Counted from the stretch's first letter, positions 45,445 through 55,380 are shown. The stretch is DNA of 64,000 nucleotides from Archangium primigenium (GCF_016904885.1 NZ_JADWYI010000001.1:6324001-6388000); one strand, 5' to 3'. Made by a program: numbers and translations. The notes: a model not told the origin generated them from the letters alone.

Positions 45445-45450
45445 TATAGT
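45445..45450 (+). promoter_or_regulatory. Possible -10 element of the protease/lipoprotein operon
   Basis: TATAGT at 45445-45450; the best -35 is TTCGAC at 45424, with a short 15-base spacer. It would leave a leader of about 157 bases before the protease. The 247-base gap (45367-45613) also has a small hairpin at 45389-45403 just after the kinase stop (GGAGGA/TCCTCC) and no gene I can support. Confidence 0.3.
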
Positions 45451-45613
45451 CACCGGACTTCGCGCAGGCGGAATGTCCGGAACCCAGCAGCCCAGGAGGT
45501 TTCGAGGACGTTCGCGTGGCGCGGAGGACCCCGTGGTTCCCGGCCCTGGCGCTCGTCGATGGAAGCCAGCCCGCCGGCAGTCTTCCTCGACGCAGTCCGC
45601 TGGAGTGTCTCCC

Positions 45614-48600
45614 ATGTCCAAGCTGTGGCCTCGTTGGCCCCTGCTCCTCGCCTCGTTCCTGACGGCGGGACCAGTCCTCGCGGCGGGCGAAAAACTCGCC
45701 CCCGTGTCCCGTAACGCGCTCGACCAGTTGCGCGCCCGCGAGAGCGCGCGCGTCGCCACGTCGCTCTCCTCCCTGCGCACGCTCAAGAGCGCGCTCGGAC
45801 TCAACGAGCGCGACGACTTCCGGCTGACCGGCGCGCAGACGGACGCCTTCGGCCTCACGCACGCCCACTTCCAGCAGCTGCACCAGGGCGTGCCGGTGTG
45901 GGGCTCCATGGCCATCACCCACCTGGATCCCTCCGGCAAGAGCCTGCCGGTGACGGGGGAGTCGGTGCGTCCGGGCGTCCGCCTGTCCACGTCGCCCAAG
46001 CTGGACATGGCCAGCGCGATGTCGCTCGCCCAGGTGGAGCTGTCGCCCAACGGGCTGATGGGCGCCGAGCCCACGGCCGAGCTCGTCATCTATCCGGAGA
46101 CCCGGCGGGTCAACGGGGAGCCGGGCAAGGAGCTGTCCAAGCTCAACGCGGTGGACTTCACCGAGGAGGTGGTGGGCTACCGGCTCGCCTGGCACGTGCA
46201 CACCGAGCTGGACAACCCCAAGGACGGGGTGGCCCACACGGACTTCCTGCTGGACGCCAACACGGGCGTGGTGCTCAAGCGCTGGAACTCGCTGCAGACC
46301 GAGGCGGCGGTGGGCCGGGGCCTGTCGCAGTACAGCGGCGAGGTGCAGCTCGACACCTTCAAGAACGCGGCGGGCCTCTACGAGCTGCGCGACACGACGC
46401 GCACGGCCGGCGAGGGCCTGCGCACCTACGACGTGAACCACGCCGAGTTGCAGAACGGCGCTCCGGCCGTGCTCGTGCTCTACACGGACACGGACAACGT
46501 CTGGGGTGACGGGCAGAACTACATCGCGGGCGGCTCCACCACCAACGCCAACGGCCAGACGGCGGCGGTGGACGCGCACTTCGGCCTGCAGGCCACGTGG
46601 GACTACTACCAGAAGATCCACGGGCGCTTCGGCATCGACGGCATGGGCACGCCCACCTACAACCGGGTGCACGTCGGCAACCTGTACAACAACGCCTTCT
46701 GGAGCAACGCCTGCTTCTGCATGAGCTACGGCGACGGCTCCTTCCCGGCGGCCGGGGGCTTCAAGTCCCTGGAGGCCCTGGACGTGACGGGCCACGAGCT
46801 GAGCCACGGCGTCATGTCGCAGACGGCGCAGCTCATCTACGCGGGGGAGTCCGGCGGCCTCAACGAGTCCAACTCGGACATCTTCGGCGCCATGACGGAG
46901 TTCTGGGTGCGCAACGGCCGGGGCGCCACCATTGGCAACACCGGCGGCAACTGGCTCATCGGCGAGGACCTCAACGTCAAGCCGCTGCGGGTCATGTACA
47001 AGCCGAGCCTGGACGGCATCAGCCCGGACGCCTGGTCCGCGAGCCTGGAGGCCGTCGACGTCCACTACAGCAGTGGCCCGATGAACCGCGCCTTCTACTT
47101 CCTGTCCGCGGGCGCGCAGTCCACGGCCACGACGAACGACTACTCCAGCCCCTACCTGCCCGGCGGCATGACGGGCATCGGCAACGACAAGGCGGCGGCC
47201 ATCTGGTACCGCGCCATCACCGTGTACCTGGTGCCCTCGAGCAACTACGTGGCGGCGCGCACCGCGTCGCTGCAGTCGGCCGCGGACCTCTTCGGCGCGA
47301 AGTCGGCCGAGTACACCGCGGTGGTGAACGCCTTCAGCGCCATCAACGTGGGCTACACGGCCAGCGGCTATGACGACCGCACGGCGCCCACGGTGAGCGC
47401 GAGCGTGTCGGGCAGCGCGCCCTTCCTGCAGCTCAACGCCGTCGCCTCGGACAACGTGGGCGTGGCGCGCGTGGAGTTCCTGGTGGACGGCGCGCTGGTG
47501 GGCACCGACGTGAGCCTGCCCTTCCAGACGACGCTGGACGTGACGCCGCTGAACAACGGCGCGCACAAGCTGGTGGCGCGCGCCTTCGACACGGCGGGCA
47601 ACAAGACCGACTCGGCGCCCGTCACCTTCAACGTGGCCAACAGCTTCACCCAGCTGCTGAGCGACCCGGGCTTCGAGCAGGGCGGCGTGGGCTGGGAGGC
47701 CAACCCCCGCGGCAACATCAACTTCCCCGTCTCCGGCGCGCGCTCGGGCCAGGGCTACGTGTGGCTCAACGGCTACGGCACGACCTCCGACGACAACCTG
47801 TACCAGGACGTCACCATCCCGGCGGGCGCCACCAAGGCCTCGCTGACCTTCTACCTCAACATCACCACCGCCGAGACGAGCACCACCGCGACCAACGACA
47901 CGCTCACGCTGCAGGCGCGTGACACCTCGAACACGGTGCTCGCCACGCTGGCCACCTGGTCCAACCTCAACCCCACGCTCGGCTGGGTGCAGCGCAGCGT
48001 GGACGTGACGGCCTACGCGGGCCAGACGGTGCGCATCTACCTGCGCGGCCAGGAGAACAACTCGCTGGCCACCAACTTCAAGCTGGATGACTTCCAGCTG
48101 CGCGTCATCACCGCCGCGGACACCGAGGCCCCCCTGATCAAGGGCTCGGTCACCACCAACGCCGCGGGCAGCGTGGTGGGCTTGCTCGCGGACGTGTCGG
48201 ACAACGGCTTCGTCGGCGCGGTGGAGTTCCTCGTGGACGGCACCTCCGTGGGCACGGCGCCCACGTCGTTCGCCCGGCTCGTCACGGCGGCCTCCCTGGG
48301 CAACGGCACGCACTCGCTGGTGGTCCGCGCCACGGACGCGGCGGGCAACGTGGGCCAGTCCGCCCCCGTGTCCTTCTTCGTGGACGCGAGCCGCAGCCAG
48401 GTCGTCATCAACCCGAGCTTCGAGCTGAGCACCGGCTGGACCTCCACCACGACGCTCTCCGGCTCGGCGGGCATCCTCAACAGCGCCTCGTTCGCCCACT
48501 CCGGCTCGCGCTTCTTCATCGTCTACACGAACGTGGGCCCCAACCAGTCCACCGTGCGCCAGCAGATCACCATCCCCGCCACGGCCCAGTCCGCCATCTA

Positions 48601-49849
48601 CAGCTTCTGGATGCGCATCTACGACGGTGCCTTCATGGACGGCAAGGTGCACCACACCTACACCGCCAAGGTGCGCAGCTCGGCGGGCGTGGACCTGCAG
48701 ACGCTCAAGACGTTCTCCAACCTGGATCAGACGGGCGTCCAGTACTTCGAGCACCGCTTCGACCTGAGTGCCTACAAGGGCCAGACCATCCAGCTCTTCT
48801 TCGATGCGAACCTGCTCGAGCCCGCGCTGGTGCCCGGTGGCGTGACGCAGTGGTTCCTGGATGACGTGACGCTCTACACCACCACCACGCCCGACACGCA
48901 GCCGCCCGCGCTCACCGCGAGCGTCAACGGCACCTACGGCACGGTGAAGCTCAACGCCAGCGTGAGCGACAACGTGTGGACGCAGAAGCTCGAGTTCCTC
49001 GTGGACGACGTCCTGGTGGACACGAAGACCAACCCCAGTGGCAGCTACACGGTGCCGTACAACACCTCCGCGCTCGCCAACGGCCCGCACCGCCTGACGG
49101 TCAAGGGCACGGACACCGCGGGCAACGTGAGCACGGCGACGGTGGACTTCGACACCTTCAACTCCACCGTGGTGGACAACGCGGCGCCCACGGTCAGCGC
49201 GAACGTGGAGGGCGTGTACGAGTCGACGGTGTTCACCGCCAGCGCCAGCGACGACACGGGCGTCACCCACGTGGAGTTCTACGTGGACGGCGTGTTCCAG
49301 GGCCGCGTGCAGCAGGCCCCCTACCGGCTGCCCTTCAGCACCCTGCCCCTGTCCCCCGGGGAGCACTCGCTGATGGCGGTGGCGTATGACGCCTACGGCC
49401 ACTCCACCTCGGCCACCAAGACGTTCCGGCGCGAGGGCGTGGCCATCACCCCGGCCCAGGTGGTCATGGCGGTGAACAGCACGTTCGCCTTCAGCTCGGA
49501 CGCCCCCAGCGGCATGGAGGCGACGCTGCAGTGGAGCGTCAAGGAAGGCCGCGTGTGCGGCACGGTCTCCGGCACGGGCGTCTACACGTCGCCCGCCAGC
49601 CGCGGCGTGTGCCACGTGCAGGTGGCCCTCAAGTCGGATGCCCGCGCCAGCTCCACGGCCACCGCGCGCATCTACTCCGCGGACCTCAACGGGGATGGCC
49701 GCGTGGACGGCGAGGACCTGGGCCGGCTCGCCCAGGCCCACGGCTCCACCCCCGGTGGCGTGAACTACAGCGAGGACGCCGACTTCGATGCGAGCGGCGC
49801 CGTGAACGACGCCGACATCACCCTCTTCGTCAGCCAGTTCGGACGGTAA
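45614..49849 (+). CDS. Secreted thermolysin-family (M4) metalloprotease with Ig-like repeats and a C-terminal dockerin
   Basis: 1,411 residues. Signal peptide (1-24, ASFLTAGPVLAAG). FTP/PepSY propeptide (about 70-220). Zn protease domain (about 260-600) with HELSH (His394, His398), Glu418 in GGLNES (24 residues after His394, as in thermolysin) and the active His484 in HYSSGPMN. All catalytic residues are present. The C-terminal 800 residues carry Ig-like repeats with the VEFLVDG signature and two carbohydrate-binding-like beta-sandwich segments. The end (about 1355-1411) is a dockerin with two calcium loops, DLNGDGRVDGEDL at 1357 and DADFDASGAVNDAD at 1388. The lipoprotein gene starts 3 bases after the stop. 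Likely a secreted proteinase for predation or nutrition, anchored through its dockerin. Confidence 0.92.
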   Translation: MSKLWPRWPLLLASFLTAGPVLAAGEKLAPVSRNALDQLRARESARVATSLSSLRTLKSALGLNERDDFRLTGAQTDAFGLTHAHFQQLHQGVPVWGSMAITHLDPSGKSLPVTGESVRPGVRLSTSPKLDMASAMSLAQVELSPNGLMGAEPTAELVIYPETRRVNGEPGKELSKLNAVDFTEEVVGYRLAWHVHTELDNPKDGVAHTDFLLDANTGVVLKRWNSLQTEAAVGRGLSQYSGEVQLDTFKNAAGLYELRDTTRTAGEGLRTYDVNHAELQNGAPAVLVLYTDTDNVWGDGQNYIAGGSTTNANGQTAAVDAHFGLQATWDYYQKIHGRFGIDGMGTPTYNRVHVGNLYNNAFWSNACFCMSYGDGSFPAAGGFKSLEALDVTGHELSHGVMSQTAQLIYAGESGGLNESNSDIFGAMTEFWVRNGRGATIGNTGGNWLIGEDLNVKPLRVMYKPSLDGISPDAWSASLEAVDVHYSSGPMNRAFYFLSAGAQSTATTNDYSSPYLPGGMTGIGNDKAAAIWYRAITVYLVPSSNYVAARTASLQSAADLFGAKSAEYTAVVNAFSAINVGYTASGYDDRTAPTVSASVSGSAPFLQLNAVASDNVGVARVEFLVDGALVGTDVSLPFQTTLDVTPLNNGAHKLVARAFDTAGNKTDSAPVTFNVANSFTQLLSDPGFEQGGVGWEANPRGNINFPVSGARSGQGYVWLNGYGTTSDDNLYQDVTIPAGATKASLTFYLNITTAETSTTATNDTLTLQARDTSNTVLATLATWSNLNPTLGWVQRSVDVTAYAGQTVRIYLRGQENNSLATNFKLDDFQLRVITAADTEAPLIKGSVTTNAAGSVVGLLADVSDNGFVGAVEFLVDGTSVGTAPTSFARLVTAASLGNGTHSLVVRATDAAGNVGQSAPVSFFVDASRSQVVINPSFELSTGWTSTTTLSGSAGILNSASFAHSGSRFFIVYTNVGPNQSTVRQQITIPATAQSAIYSFWMRIYDGAFMDGKVHHTYTAKVRSSAGVDLQTLKTFSNLDQTGVQYFEHRFDLSAYKGQTIQLFFDANLLEPALVPGGVTQWFLDDVTLYTTTTPDTQPPALTASVNGTYGTVKLNASVSDNVWTQKLEFLVDDVLVDTKTNPSGSYTVPYNTSALANGPHRLTVKGTDTAGNVSTATVDFDTFNSTVVDNAAPTVSANVEGVYESTVFTASASDDTGVTHVEFYVDGVFQGRVQQAPYRLPFSTLPLSPGEHSLMAVAYDAYGHSTSATKTFRREGVAITPAQVVMAVNSTFAFSSDAPSGMEATLQWSVKEGRVCGTVSGTGVYTSPASRGVCHVQVALKSDARASSTATARIYSADLNGDGRVDGEDLGRLAQAHGSTPGGVNYSEDADFDASGAVNDADITLFVSQFGR

Positions 49850-49852
49850 CCC

Positions 49853-52621
49853 ATGAAAACGTTGACCAAGCTCATTGCTCCCCTGCTGCTCGGCGTGCTC
49901 GCCGCGTGCGGCAACGAGCCCACGCCTGGGTCGGGTCCGGTGACGGTCTCGCCCAAGTCCATCACCGTGAAGGCCGGCGACTCCGCCACCCTCACCGCGT
50001 CCGTGGAAGGCACCCAGGAGCCGAAGATCCTCTGGAGTGTGGAGGGTGAAGGCTCGGGCACCATCACCAGCGCGGGCGTCTACACGGCGCCCCCGCAGGC
50101 GGGCTCGTACACGGTGGTGGCCACCAACGCGCTGGACGCCACCAAGAAGGACACCGCCGCGGTCACCGTCACCGCGGCCGTGGTCATCACCCTCACCCCC
50201 ACCTCGCCCTCGGTCTCCACCGCGGGCAGCCTCGCCTTCAGCGCGGAGGTGACGGGCGCGAGCGACACGTCGGTCACCTGGTCGGTCAAGGAAGGCGCCA
50301 CCGGGGGCAGCATCACCGCCGCGGGCGTGTACACCGCGCCGGACCAGGCGGGCACCTACACCGTGGTGGCCACGAGCGTGGCGGATCCCAGCCGCTCGGC
50401 GTCCACGCAGGTGCGGGTCGAGGCGCCGGGCATCACCGTGACGCCCAACGGCTCCACGGTGGACCAGGGCGCGGTGGTGCAGTTCGCCTCCACCGTCACC
50501 GGCGTGTCCAACACCAGCGTGACGTGGAGCGTGACGGGCGGCGGCACCATCACCGCCTCGGGCATCTACACCGCCCCCGCCCAGGAGGGCACCATCACCG
50601 TCATCGCCACCAGCGTGGCGGATCCGACGAAGAAGGGCAGCGCCACGCTCACCGTGCGCCCGGTGCAGGTGAGCATCACCCCGCCCTCGCAGACCATCGC
50701 CGAGTCGGGCACGGCGGCCTTCTACGCCACCGTGACGGGCACCACCGCGAGCACCGCGGTGACCTGGAGCGTCGAGGGCGGCTCGGCCAACGGCACCATC
50801 TCCGCCTCCGGCCTGTACACGGCGCCCGCCAAGGCGGGCACGTACACGGTGGTGGCCACCAGCGTGGCCAACCCCGCCAAGAAGGCCACCGCCCAGGTGA
50901 CCGTGGGCGCGGTGTCGGTGACCATCAGCCCCGAGTCGGTGACGCTCACCCCGGGCACCACCGCCACCTTCCGCCTGACGGTGACGGGCTCCTCCAACAC
51001 GGCGGCGCTCTGGAGCGTGGTGGGCGGTGACGACAACGGCACCATCACCTCCGCGGGTGTCTACACGGCGCCCGCCCGCGCGGGCACCTACACGGTGGTG
51101 GGCGCCCTCGCGTCCCACCCCGACAAGAAGGCCCAGGCCACCGTCACGGTGACGTCCACCACGGCGGTGTCGGTGAGCATCACCCCGGGCTCGGCCACGA
51201 TCGCCACCGGCGGCAGCGCCACCTTCAGCGCGCAGGTGACGGGGGCCAGCGACACGTCGGTCACCTGGTCGGTGCGCGAGGGCGCCACGGCGGGCAGCAT
51301 CAGCGCCGAGGGCGTGTACACCGCGCCCGCGCAGCCCGGCCTCTACACCGTGGTGGCCACCAGCGTGTCCAACCCGGGCGCCTCGGCCACCGCCCAGGTG
51401 CGGGTCGAGGCCCCGGGCGTCACCGTGACGCCCAACGGCGCCACGGTGGACCAGGGCGCGGTGGTGGAGTTCTCCGCCAACGTCACCGGCACGTCCAACA
51501 CCAGCGTGACGTGGAGCGTGACGGGCGGCGGCACCATCACCGCCTCGGGCATCTACACCGCTCCGGCCCAGGAGGGCACGGTCACCATCACCGCCACCAG
51601 CGTGGCCTACCCGGCGCAGAAGGGCAGCGCCACGCTCACCGTGCGTCCGGTGCAGGTGACGCTCACCCCGGCCTCGCAGACCATCTCCGAGTCGGGCACG
51701 GCGGCCTTCTACGCCACCGTGACGGGCACCACCGCGAGCACCGCGGTGACCTGGAGTGTCGAGGGCGGCGCCAGCAACGGCACCATCTCCGCCTCGGGCG
51801 TCTACACGGCGCCGGCCCAGGCGGGCACGTACACGGTGGTGGCCACCAGCGTGGCCAACCCCGACAAGAAGGCCACCGGGCAGGTGACGGTGCAGGCGGT
51901 GAGCGTGGCCATCACCCCCACCTGGGTGACGCTCGCCCAGGGCGCCACCACCACCTTCACGGCGAGCGTGACGGGCACCTCCAACCAGGCGGTGCTCTGG
52001 AGCGTGGAGGGCGGTGACGGCAACGGCACCATCACCTCCTCGGGCATCTACACGGCCCCCACCCGTCCGGGCACCTTCACCGTGGTGGCCGCCAGCGCCG
52101 CCGTCCCGAGCAAGACGGCCACCGCCACCGTCACGGTCCCCGTGGCGAGCGGCGGCGACTACACCAACCCCACCGGCACGGGCTGGCGGCTGGTGAAGAA
52201 CACGTCGGCCTCCTCGGGCACCCACCTGGTGCTGGATCTGGTGGGCCCCACCGGCCAGTCCGGCCGGGGCGTGGACCTGACGCTGACGCTCAACCCGGCG
52301 CAGGCGACGTGGGCCAAGGTGTCCGGCTCCGACATGGAGTGGGTCACCAACCGCCTGTTCGAGCTGGGCGCCGCGCCGCGGCTGATCAAGGGCGCCGCCC
52401 AGGGTGGCCGGCTGGACGTGGGCGTGTTCCAGAAGGGCACGAGCGTCCCGGCGACGCCGTACTCCGGCGCGCTCCTCTCCGTGGCGGTGGACGTGAAGGT
52501 CGATGCGTCCATCCCCGCGGGCACGCGCATCCCCCTGACCGTCCTCAAGGCGCACGCCCTGCCCGCGACGGGCTCGCTGGCGCCCATTGACGTGGCGGTG
52601 GGCACGATCATCACCCAGTAG
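49853..52621 (+). CDS. Lipoprotein with nine Ig-like repeats and a cohesin-like C-terminal domain
   Basis: 922 residues. Signal peptide with lipobox (LLLGVLAACG, Cys about 20). Nine bacterial Ig-like repeats of about 80 residues (consensus WSV...GTI...GVYTAP...AGTYTVVATS) form a stalk (about 28-768). The last 150 residues are different: VDLTLTLNPAQATWAKV, GALLSVAVDVKV, PAGTRIPLTVLKA and VAVGTIIT follow the beta-strand order of a cohesin domain. This is pattern matching by eye; no search was run. Because the neighbouring protease ends in a dockerin, a lipid-anchored stalk holding the protease is plausible. GGACGG lies 6 bases before the ATG inside the end of the protease gene. Confidence 0.85.
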   Translation: MKTLTKLIAPLLLGVLAACGNEPTPGSGPVTVSPKSITVKAGDSATLTASVEGTQEPKILWSVEGEGSGTITSAGVYTAPPQAGSYTVVATNALDATKKDTAAVTVTAAVVITLTPTSPSVSTAGSLAFSAEVTGASDTSVTWSVKEGATGGSITAAGVYTAPDQAGTYTVVATSVADPSRSASTQVRVEAPGITVTPNGSTVDQGAVVQFASTVTGVSNTSVTWSVTGGGTITASGIYTAPAQEGTITVIATSVADPTKKGSATLTVRPVQVSITPPSQTIAESGTAAFYATVTGTTASTAVTWSVEGGSANGTISASGLYTAPAKAGTYTVVATSVANPAKKATAQVTVGAVSVTISPESVTLTPGTTATFRLTVTGSSNTAALWSVVGGDDNGTITSAGVYTAPARAGTYTVVGALASHPDKKAQATVTVTSTTAVSVSITPGSATIATGGSATFSAQVTGASDTSVTWSVREGATAGSISAEGVYTAPAQPGLYTVVATSVSNPGASATAQVRVEAPGVTVTPNGATVDQGAVVEFSANVTGTSNTSVTWSVTGGGTITASGIYTAPAQEGTVTITATSVAYPAQKGSATLTVRPVQVTLTPASQTISESGTAAFYATVTGTTASTAVTWSVEGGASNGTISASGVYTAPAQAGTYTVVATSVANPDKKATGQVTVQAVSVAITPTWVTLAQGATTTFTASVTGTSNQAVLWSVEGGDGNGTITSSGIYTAPTRPGTFTVVAASAAVPSKTATATVTVPVASGGDYTNPTGTGWRLVKNTSASSGTHLVLDLVGPTGQSGRGVDLTLTLNPAQATWAKVSGSDMEWVTNRLFELGAAPRLIKGAAQGGRLDVGVFQKGTSVPATPYSGALLSVAVDVKVDASIPAGTRIPLTVLKAHALPATGSLAPIDVAVGTIITQ
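50181..51167 (+). repeat. 987-bp block, Ig repeats 2-5 (first copy)
   Basis: Repeats 2-5 of the lipoprotein stalk match repeats 6-9 at a constant offset of 987 bases (329 codons). Stretches such as 50510-50574 appear identical to 51497-51561. Confidence 0.85.
51168..52154 (+). repeat. 987-bp block, Ig repeats 6-9 (second copy)
   Basis: Partner of 50181-51167. Similarity is in order and in frame, so the stalk grew by an in-frame tandem duplication of a four-repeat block. Confidence 0.85.
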
Positions 52622-52641
52622 GCGGACGCACCGGGTGGTAG

Positions 52642-52677
52642 CGACGGCGGCCTTCCCCTCGGGGGAGGCCGCCGTCG
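52642..52677. terminator. Strong terminator hairpin between lipoprotein and recG
   Basis: About 16-base stem (one G-T pair) closed by a CTCG loop, between two converging genes, followed on the plus strand by a GTTTG stretch. Confidence 0.75.
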
Positions 52678-52704
52678 TGCGTTTGGGGGGGCGAAGCGGG
52701 AGAC

Positions 52705-55380
52705 TCAGCCCACGCGCGCCAGGGCGAGCCGGCCTTCCCAGCGCTCCTCGAGCGCCTTGACCAGGCCCTGGTGCGCGGTGGCCTCCAGGCGGGGATCCGC
52801 GGCGAGGATGCGCCGGGCCTCCTGCTGGGCCAGGGAGATGAGGTCGCCGTCCCGCGCGAGGTTGGCCACGGCCAGTTCCGGCAGGCCGCTCTGGCGCGTG
52901 CCGAGGAACTCACCGGGGCCGCGGATCTCCAGGTCCTTCTCCGCGATGACGAAGCCGTCGCTGCTGTGCTCCATCACCCCCAGCCGCTCCGAGGACTCCA
53001 TGGAGGAGCGCGCCAGGTTGGCCACGAGGTAGCAGTAGCTCACCGCCGCGCCCCGGCCCACACGGCCGCGCAGCTGGTGCAGCTGCGACAGGCCGAAGCG
53101 CTCGGCGGACTCGATGGCCATCACCGAGGCGTTGGGCACGTCCACGCCCACCTCCACCACCGTGGTGCACACGAGGATCTGGACACGGCCGGCGCGGAAC
53201 TCCCCCATCACCGCGTCCTTCTCCTCGGCCTTCATCCGGCCGTGCAGCAGGCCCACCGCGACGCCGGGGAACACCTCGCGCAGCTTGTCCACCCCGCGCG
53301 TGGCGTCCTCCAGGTCCAGCTTCTCCGACTCCTCCACGAGCGGGTACACCACGTAGGCCTGATGGCCCTTGGCCACCTCGCCGGCGATGGCCTCGTAGAC
53401 GCGCGCGCGCTGCTTGTCGTTGAAGACGCGCGTCTTGATGGGCGTGCGCCCCGGGGGCAGCTCGTCGATGATGGACACGTCCAGGTCCCCGTAGAGCGTC
53501 ATGGCCAGGGTGCGGGGAATGGGCGTGGCCGTCATCACCAGCACGTCCGGGGACACGCCCTTGCTCATGAGCGTGTGCCGTTGCAGCACGCCGAAGCGGT
53601 GCTGCTCGTCGATCACCACGAAGCCGAGCTTGTGGAAGGCCACGCCCTCCTGGATGAGCGCGTGCGTGCCCACGGCCAGGTGGATGTCCCCCCGGCCCAC
53701 GGCGTCGCGCACCTCGCGCTTCTTCTTGGCGGGGCCCGAGGCGCTCACCAGGCCGACCTTGTAGCCCAGGGGCTCGAGCAGCTTGCGGAAGGTGCGCTCG
53801 TGCTGCTCGGCGAGGATCTCCGTGGGGGCCATGACGGCCACCTGGTAGCCGTCCTGCAGCGCCAGGAGCGCGGCCACCGCGGCCACCGCCGTCTTGCCCG
53901 AGCCCACGTCGCCCTGCACCAGCCGGTTCATCGGCTCGTCATGGCCCATGTCCTGGGCAATCTCCCCGATGACGCGCTTCTGCGCGCCCGTGAGCTCGAA
54001 GGGCAGCGCGGCCCGGGCCTTGTCCTGGCGCGGCGCCGACACGTCGAAGCGGATGCCCTGCTCGCGCTTGACGTCCTGGCGCTTGAGCCCCATGCCGAGC
54101 TGCAGGAAGAACAGCTCGTCGAAGGCGAGCCGCCGGTGCGCGGGGCTCAGGTGCTTGTCGAGCAGCTCCGGCTCGGCGTCGCCCGCGGGGAAGTGGATGG
54201 CGCGCAGGGCCGCGGGCAGCGTCATCAACTGGAGCCGCGTGCGCAGGGACTCGGGCAGCGGCTCCTCCAGGTGGTCCGCGTAGGACTCGCTCACCACCGA
54301 GGCCAGCTCGCGGAACGAGCGCTGATCGCCCCGCTCGAAGCCCGGGTACACCGGGACGATGCGGTTGAAGTGCACCGAGGCGCCCTCGATGTCGTCCGCG
54401 GACTCGATCTCCGGGTGGGACATCTCCCGGCCGGACAGGGACGCGCGCACCTCGCCGGACAGCACCAGCTTCTTGCCCACGGGGAAGCGCGCCTTGAGCC
54501 AGGGGCCGGCGTTGAAGTACGTGGCGGCGATGCTCCCGGAGCGGTCGGCCACCACGGCGCGGAACATGCGCTTGCCGGTGCGGCCGGGCACGAAGTCGGC
54601 CACCTTCACCTCGCCCACCGTGACGCCCCGCTCGCCCGGCACCAGCTCGGAGATGGTGTGCAGCCGGCGTCGGTCCTCGTAGCAGCGCGGCAGCAGGAAG
54701 AGGATGTCCCCCACGCGCCGCAGGCCCTTCTTGTTGAGCGCCGCGAGCAGCCGGGGCCCGAGCCGCTTGCCCATCGTCTTGAGGGGAATGGACAGCGGGC
54801 CCGAGCGCGGCGCGATGGACAGGAGCTTCGCCTCGGCGCGCGACTCCTCCTGGCCCTTGACCACGCGCTTCTTCTTGCGCCGGGCGGGAGCGGCGTCCTC
54901 GCCCGGGGGCGCCGGAGCCGGGGGCGCCGGACGTGGCGGGGCCGCCCGGACGGGCGCGGCACGGGGCGCGGCGGGGGCCGTCGGGGCGGGCGCGGGGCGC
55001 GGCGCGGCGGGCCGCAGGGGCTCGGAGGAGCGCCACGCGGGCACGAGCGGGGGGGATGCCGCGGGGGCCGGGGCCGGGCGGGACGTGGGCGACGGCGCCG
55101 TGGAGGCCACCTGGGCGAGCTCCTCGGGCAGGGGCACCCCACTCAGCCGCAGGCCGGCCACCACGCCTCGGAGCGCCGCCTTGCGCCGCTCCACGGTGGC
55201 ATCGTCCACATGCGGCAGCGCCGCGCGCAGGTGCTTGAGCGCCTCCGCGTTCACCCCGGTCGCACCGGCCAGGGTGCGCTCCAACAGGCCGCGCAGATCC
55301 TTCACGGTGGAGAGGTGGGCGAAGTCGCCCCGGCAGGCGTAGCGCAGGGGTCCCACGAGACTGGCGAGCGGATGGTTCAC
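52705..55380 (-). CDS. recG: ATP-dependent DNA helicase RecG
   Basis: 891 residues, about 200 longer than the E. coli protein. Residues 1-85 form a folded-looking N-terminal part, 90-180 a Pro/Ala-rich linker, and the family match begins near 190 (LSIPLKTMGKRLGPRLL). The wedge/OB domain (LLPRCYEDRRRLHTISELVPG in part), Walker A (GDVGSGKTAVAAV, about 490-502), DEQH box (VIDEQHRFGVLQ) and C-terminal helicase motifs (QLRGRVGRG) are intact. It remodels stalled replication forks and Holliday junctions. It lies downstream of greA on the same strand with paired hairpins between. Confidence 0.95.
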   Translation of the reverse strand: MNHPLASLVGPLRYACRGDFAHLSTVKDLRGLLERTLAGATGVNAEALKHLRAALPHVDDATVERRKAALRGVVAGLRLSGVPLPEELAQVASTAPSPTSRPAPAPAASPPLVPAWRSSEPLRPAAPRPAPAPTAPAAPRAAPVRAAPPRPAPPAPAPPGEDAAPARRKKKRVVKGQEESRAEAKLLSIAPRSGPLSIPLKTMGKRLGPRLLAALNKKGLRRVGDILFLLPRCYEDRRRLHTISELVPGERGVTVGEVKVADFVPGRTGKRMFRAVVADRSGSIAATYFNAGPWLKARFPVGKKLVLSGEVRASLSGREMSHPEIESADDIEGASVHFNRIVPVYPGFERGDQRSFRELASVVSESYADHLEEPLPESLRTRLQLMTLPAALRAIHFPAGDAEPELLDKHLSPAHRRLAFDELFFLQLGMGLKRQDVKREQGIRFDVSAPRQDKARAALPFELTGAQKRVIGEIAQDMGHDEPMNRLVQGDVGSGKTAVAAVAALLALQDGYQVAVMAPTEILAEQHERTFRKLLEPLGYKVGLVSASGPAKKKREVRDAVGRGDIHLAVGTHALIQEGVAFHKLGFVVIDEQHRFGVLQRHTLMSKGVSPDVLVMTATPIPRTLAMTLYGDLDVSIIDELPPGRTPIKTRVFNDKQRARVYEAIAGEVAKGHQAYVVYPLVEESEKLDLEDATRGVDKLREVFPGVAVGLLHGRMKAEEKDAVMGEFRAGRVQILVCTTVVEVGVDVPNASVMAIESAERFGLSQLHQLRGRVGRGAAVSYCYLVANLARSSMESSERLGVMEHSSDGFVIAEKDLEIRGPGEFLGTRQSGLPELAVANLARDGDLISLAQQEARRILAADPRLEATAHQGLVKALEERWEGRLALARVG

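Noticed and set aside
50181-52154. CRISPR-like regular repeats
   Set aside because: Repeats are in-frame Ig-fold coding units of about 240 bases without spacers.
45326-52555. 2,409-codon open frame on the minus strand over the protease and lipoprotein
   Set aside because: Low-complexity Gly/Arg/His composition typical of a shadow frame; the plus strand encodes signal peptides, catalytic motifs and repeats.
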